A stretch of 64,000 nt of DNA from Eggerthella timonensis. Lineage in GTDB: Bacteria; Actinomycetota; Coriobacteriia; Coriobacteriales; Eggerthellaceae. Under the pieces are notes generated by a model. It searched no databases and was not told the DNA's origin. It saw only the letters and a program-made list of their open reading frames with translations. Shown piece after piece: positions 61,379-64,000 of the stretch. Location of the stretch: positions 1,010,734-1,074,733 of the forward strand of contig NZ_FXXA01000002.1 in assembly GCF_900184265.1 (NCBI RefSeq), read 5' to 3'. Both the position numbers and the translations under genes were made by a program. Every line of letters begins with the position of its first letter. The stretch's first letter is position 1.

Positions 61379-61932
61379 AACGCCTGTTGATCGTTGTGGA
61401 CTATCAGAACGATTTCGTGGACGGGGCGCTGGGCTTTCCCGGGGCAGAGAAGCTGGCGGGCCCCATCGCCGCGAAGGTCGCCGAATATCGAGAGCGCGCC
61501 GACGAGATCGTGTGGACGCTCGACACGCATCGTCGCGACTACCTAAAAACGCGCGAAGGGCGCAACCTGCCGGTGGAGCATTGCGTCGAGGGGACGCCCG
61601 GGCACGCGCTGTACGGCGAGATCGCGTCGCTCGTGCGCCCGATAGACGAGGTGTTCAGCAAGCCGACGTTCGGCTCGGCCGACCTGTTCGAGTGGCTGCG
61701 CGTGGCGCAGCGAGCCGCCGCCGAGCTGGACAAGCCGCCGTTCGAGAGCATCGAGCTGGTAGGCCTCGTGTCCAACATCTGCGTGATCTCGAACGCCGTG
61801 CTCGCGCAGGCGGCCTGCCCCGAGGTGCCCATCATCGTGGATGCCGCCTGCACCGCGTCGTTCGACCCCGCCCTGCATGAGAAGGCCCTCGACGTGATGG
61901 AGGGTTTGCAGGTCGAGGTGACCAACCGCTAG
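61375..61932 (+). CDS. Isochorismatase/nicotinamidase-like cysteine hydrolase
   Basis: 185 residues. LLIVVDYQNDFVDGALGFPG supplies the catalytic Asp and metal region, EHCVEGTPGHALYG the Lys/His region equivalent, and LVGLVSNICVISNAVLA the catalytic Cys. Bacterial nicotinamidase (PncA), which turns nicotinamide into nicotinate for NAD salvage, is the best guess. Other amidases of the family are possible. It overlaps the HD-GYP gene by 4 bases and is followed by a strong hairpin. Confidence 0.8.
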   Translation: MKRLLIVVDYQNDFVDGALGFPGAEKLAGPIAAKVAEYRERADEIVWTLDTHRRDYLKTREGRNLPVEHCVEGTPGHALYGEIASLVRPIDEVFSKPTFGSADLFEWLRVAQRAAAELDKPPFESIELVGLVSNICVISNAVLAQAACPEVPIIVDAACTASFDPALHEKALDVMEGLQVEVTNR

Positions 61933-61939
61933 CCTGACC

Positions 61940-61964
61940 CGCGGCGGCCTCGACGGCCGCCGCG
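61940..61964. terminator. Bidirectional terminator-like hairpin
   Basis: CGCGGCGGCC-TCGAC-GGCCGCCGCG forms a perfect 10-bp stem between the convergent hydrolase and flavoprotein genes. Confidence 0.65.
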
Positions 61965-61980
61965 ACGCTTCGATGCCCGG

Positions 61981-63654
61981 TTACGCCAGCGCTTCCACGT
62001 CGGCTTCCGTGACGGGGCTCTTGGATTCCAGCTTGCCGCCGGTGGCTGCCTGTATGCCGCAGATGCGTCCCGTCATGATGCAATGCCCGGCCGACATGCC
62101 GCCCTGGTACATCGACCAATCGGGGCTGCCGCACAGCTGGCCGGCGCTGAAACCGGTCACCCAAAGGTTCGGGATGACTTCTCCGTCGGTGCGCAGCGCC
62201 TGGTAGTTCTCGTTCACGGTGACGCCGGCGCACAGCGCGGATACGCGCACATGCTTATGGATGCCCCAGAACGGCGCCTTCTCGATCTTCTTGAGGTACT
62301 TCGCCTGCTTGCCGAAGTCCTCGTCGAACCCGGCTTCGACCAGCTCGTTGTAACGCGCGACGGACTTCTTGAGCGCGTCGGCGGGGATTTCCAGCTTCGC
62401 GGCAAGCTCGTCGAGGGTGTCGCAGCGATACGTGCCGATGAGGCTTTCGATGACGTTCGCGCCGCTTTCGGCCGAGCGATCCATCTCGACGTCGGGCATG
62501 TACACCTGGATCTTTTCCTTGTCGGTGGGCTTGCCGCCCCATTCTGTGACCTGCTCCACGTAGTCGTCGTCGAAGATCTGCGAGTACCAGCCAGGTTTCG
62601 GCTGGTTGCGCAGTACGCAGTTCACTTCCTCGAACACGCAGTCCTCGTTCATGAACCGCTCGCCGTTCTCGTTCACGAACAGGAACGGCTCGTCGAACAT
62701 GGGGCCGGAGTCGAAATCGTGCATCATGTGGGAGTGGCCCACGGGCACGAACCCGGCGCCTACGGCCATGGACATGAGGATGCCGTCGCCGGTCTTGTTG
62801 CTCTGCTTGCGGTCGAACTCCTTCACGTCGGGGCAGTAGCGCTCCACGAGGCTCTGGTTGTTCTGGTAGTCGCCGGTGGAGAGGATGACGCCCTTCGTCG
62901 CGTTGAACTTGATGTACGAGCTGCCGCTTTTGCCGATCACGCCCGTGACGGTTCCGGAGTCGTCGGTGACCAGCTGCACGCCTGGCGTCGAATAGAAGAA
63001 TTCCACGCCCTTGCTTGCGGCCAGCTCGGCCAAATGCTCCACCATCGTGCCGTTGTTGTACGGCTTCGGTCCGAACATGATGCTGCGACGCGCGCACTTC
63101 GAGCCGTCCTCGTATTCGGTCACGGCCGTGGGGCGCACCGTGTAGGGCGGAAAGCCCGCTTCGGCCGTGCGCACCTGCGTCCAGCGGATGGCCTCGCCCG
63201 AGTACCTGCAGTACGTTTCGGCCAGCTTGCGGTCGGCGCGCCAACGGCAATCCTCGAGGTATCCTTGCAGGTAGTTCATCACGCCCTGCTCGTCGCTTTG
63301 GTCGAGCAGCACGCCCGAGCAGGTGCCGCCCTGGGCGATGGGCTTCGACTCCTTCTGCAGCACGGCGACGGTCGCGCCTTCTTCAAGCGCGCTCAGCGCA
63401 GCGGGGACGCCGCCCGTGCCGGCGCCGACGACCACGACGTCGAACGTCTTCTCCTCGGCGATGTCGGTGATGGGCTCGACGACGACGGGCGACTCCTCGA
63501 AGTCGCTCGCTTGAAGCCCTGCGGGGTAGGTCGATGCGGTCTCGCCGCCGTTCGCTTCCGGCGCGGCCGGCGAACAGCCTGCGAGCCCTGCCCCCGTGGC
63601 GACGATGCCGGTGGCAAGCGCCCCTTTCAGAAAATCTCGACGATTCAGTTCCAT
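61981..63654 (-). CDS. Tat-exported FAD-dependent reductase
   Basis: A 557-residue flavoprotein. RR at 5-6 (NRRDFLKGA) and GAGLAGC with Cys27 give a short Tat lipoprotein signal. FAD motif: VVVGAGTGGVPAALSA. Later segments are QGGTCSGVLLDQSDEQG, STGDYQNNQSLVERYCP, NENGERFMNEDCVFEEV and WVTGFSAGQLCGSPDWS. The start follows AGGAGAGGG. The partial LuxR-type gene at 63865 is divergent, as in the other modules; the gap contains an AACGTAT string also present, inverted, in the TTTATACGTTTCGTA repeats at 6472. No electron partner is linked. Confidence 0.86.
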   Translation of the reverse strand: MELNRRDFLKGALATGIVATGAGLAGCSPAAPEANGGETASTYPAGLQASDFEESPVVVEPITDIAEEKTFDVVVVGAGTGGVPAALSALEEGATVAVLQKESKPIAQGGTCSGVLLDQSDEQGVMNYLQGYLEDCRWRADRKLAETYCRYSGEAIRWTQVRTAEAGFPPYTVRPTAVTEYEDGSKCARRSIMFGPKPYNNGTMVEHLAELAASKGVEFFYSTPGVQLVTDDSGTVTGVIGKSGSSYIKFNATKGVILSTGDYQNNQSLVERYCPDVKEFDRKQSNKTGDGILMSMAVGAGFVPVGHSHMMHDFDSGPMFDEPFLFVNENGERFMNEDCVFEEVNCVLRNQPKPGWYSQIFDDDYVEQVTEWGGKPTDKEKIQVYMPDVEMDRSAESGANVIESLIGTYRCDTLDELAAKLEIPADALKKSVARYNELVEAGFDEDFGKQAKYLKKIEKAPFWGIHKHVRVSALCAGVTVNENYQALRTDGEVIPNLWVTGFSAGQLCGSPDWSMYQGGMSAGHCIMTGRICGIQAATGGKLESKSPVTEADVEALA

Positions 63655-63864
63655 AGCTCCCTCTCCTTTCCTTGATGCGTGCATGCCTGGATGCGGACCT
63701 TGAGCCGCATGGGAGGGAGGGCGGTTCGCGGCCCGGCATCCAAGCTTGTTCGAACCTACCAAGCGAGAGGGGGAATTTCCTCCTACAAACGGTATGAAGT
63801 TGCAGGCGGCGGATCATCTCATCCTGGTTTTCTGATATAAACGTATCGTGGGAGGAGGGGTTTC

Positions 63865-64000
63865 ATGGGATCGGTTCGTTTGTTCTTCTCGCGAACGCCC
63901 GGCATCGGCTGCGCGGTCGTCGGGTTGGCGTGCGCGCTCATGGCGCTTGAGATCCAGCGCATGCCCGTTGCTCGCTTCGTGAGCTTTTCCATGTTCGCGC
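63865..64000 (+). CDS. Probable LuxR-family membrane regulator, N-terminal fragment
   Basis: 45 codons to the window edge, starting MGSVRLFFSRTPGIGCAVVG and running into a first membrane helix (GLACALMALEI). The ATG follows the strong site GGGAGGAGGGG. Length and helix-turn-helix are not visible. Its divergent position beside a flavoprotein gene is the main reason for the assignment. Confidence 0.55.
   Translation, partial: MGSVRLFFSRTPGIGCAVVGLACALMALEIQRMPVARFVSFSMFA

Overview
The window reads as a high-GC chromosomal segment of a gut actinobacterium of the Coriobacteriia, most likely Eggerthella lenta or a close Eggerthellaceae relative. The basis is the repeated pairing of Tat-exported flavoprotein reductases (Cgr2/urocanate-reductase-like) with polytopic membrane LuxR-family regulators, together with a multiheme cytochrome, a type III glutamine synthetase and a FixABCX system. 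This assignment is from family knowledge, not from a database search.

The dominant theme is a tandem array of reductase-regulator modules. Eight flavoprotein genes (1375, 6668, 10827-, 15264-, 21226-, 37006, 44749, 63654-) each sit beside a LuxR gene with a large N-terminal membrane domain (1125-, 4951, 11080, 15438, 21452, 36770-, 44481-, 63865); seven pairs are divergent and one is tandem. All eight flavoproteins carry a twin-arginine motif followed by a lipobox-like LAGC or LGGC, so they should be lipid-anchored outside the membrane. Only two have an obvious electron partner next door: a six-CXXCH cytochrome (3994) and a two-cluster ferredoxin without a signal peptide (8668). A ninth module survives only as the two C-terminal tails fused back to back near 35080.

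The most unusual gene is 16978-19272. It overlaps the LuxR gene of module 4 and encodes two HsdS-like recognition domains fused to an HsdM-like methyltransferase domain whose catalytic motif looks destroyed. No HsdR-type nuclease gene is present.

Other blocks, left to right: a RelB-like/PIN toxin-antitoxin pair under an 18-bp palindromic operator (12.6-13.3 kb); glnN (23.2-25.3 kb); a two-gene SMR efflux pump divergent from a MerR regulator, and a Bcr/CflA-like MFS pump (25.6-28.6 kb); a two-component system divergent from a VTC / DUF4956 / beta-helix lipoprotein operon (28.6-34.8 kb); ilvE, cimA and a TrpR-like yerC gene (39.8-42.8 kb); a ten-gene cai-fix-like region (thioesterase, CaiA-, CaiB- and CaiC-like enzymes, MFS carrier, EtfBA, FixC, FixX, Crp/Fnr regulator; 47.2-57.7 kb) that lacks the carnitine markers CaiT and CaiD; and an NlpC/P60 hydrolase, a flavodoxin-fold reductase, an HD-GYP protein and a nicotinamidase-like hydrolase (58.4-61.9 kb).

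Intergenic space is rich in long inverted repeats. Three copies of a ~152-bp palindromic element (42791, 46462, 57996) belong to one family. Several unrelated sequences with perfect 28-34-bp arms (25412, 34895, 57770) also occur, mostly at the 3' ends of genes.
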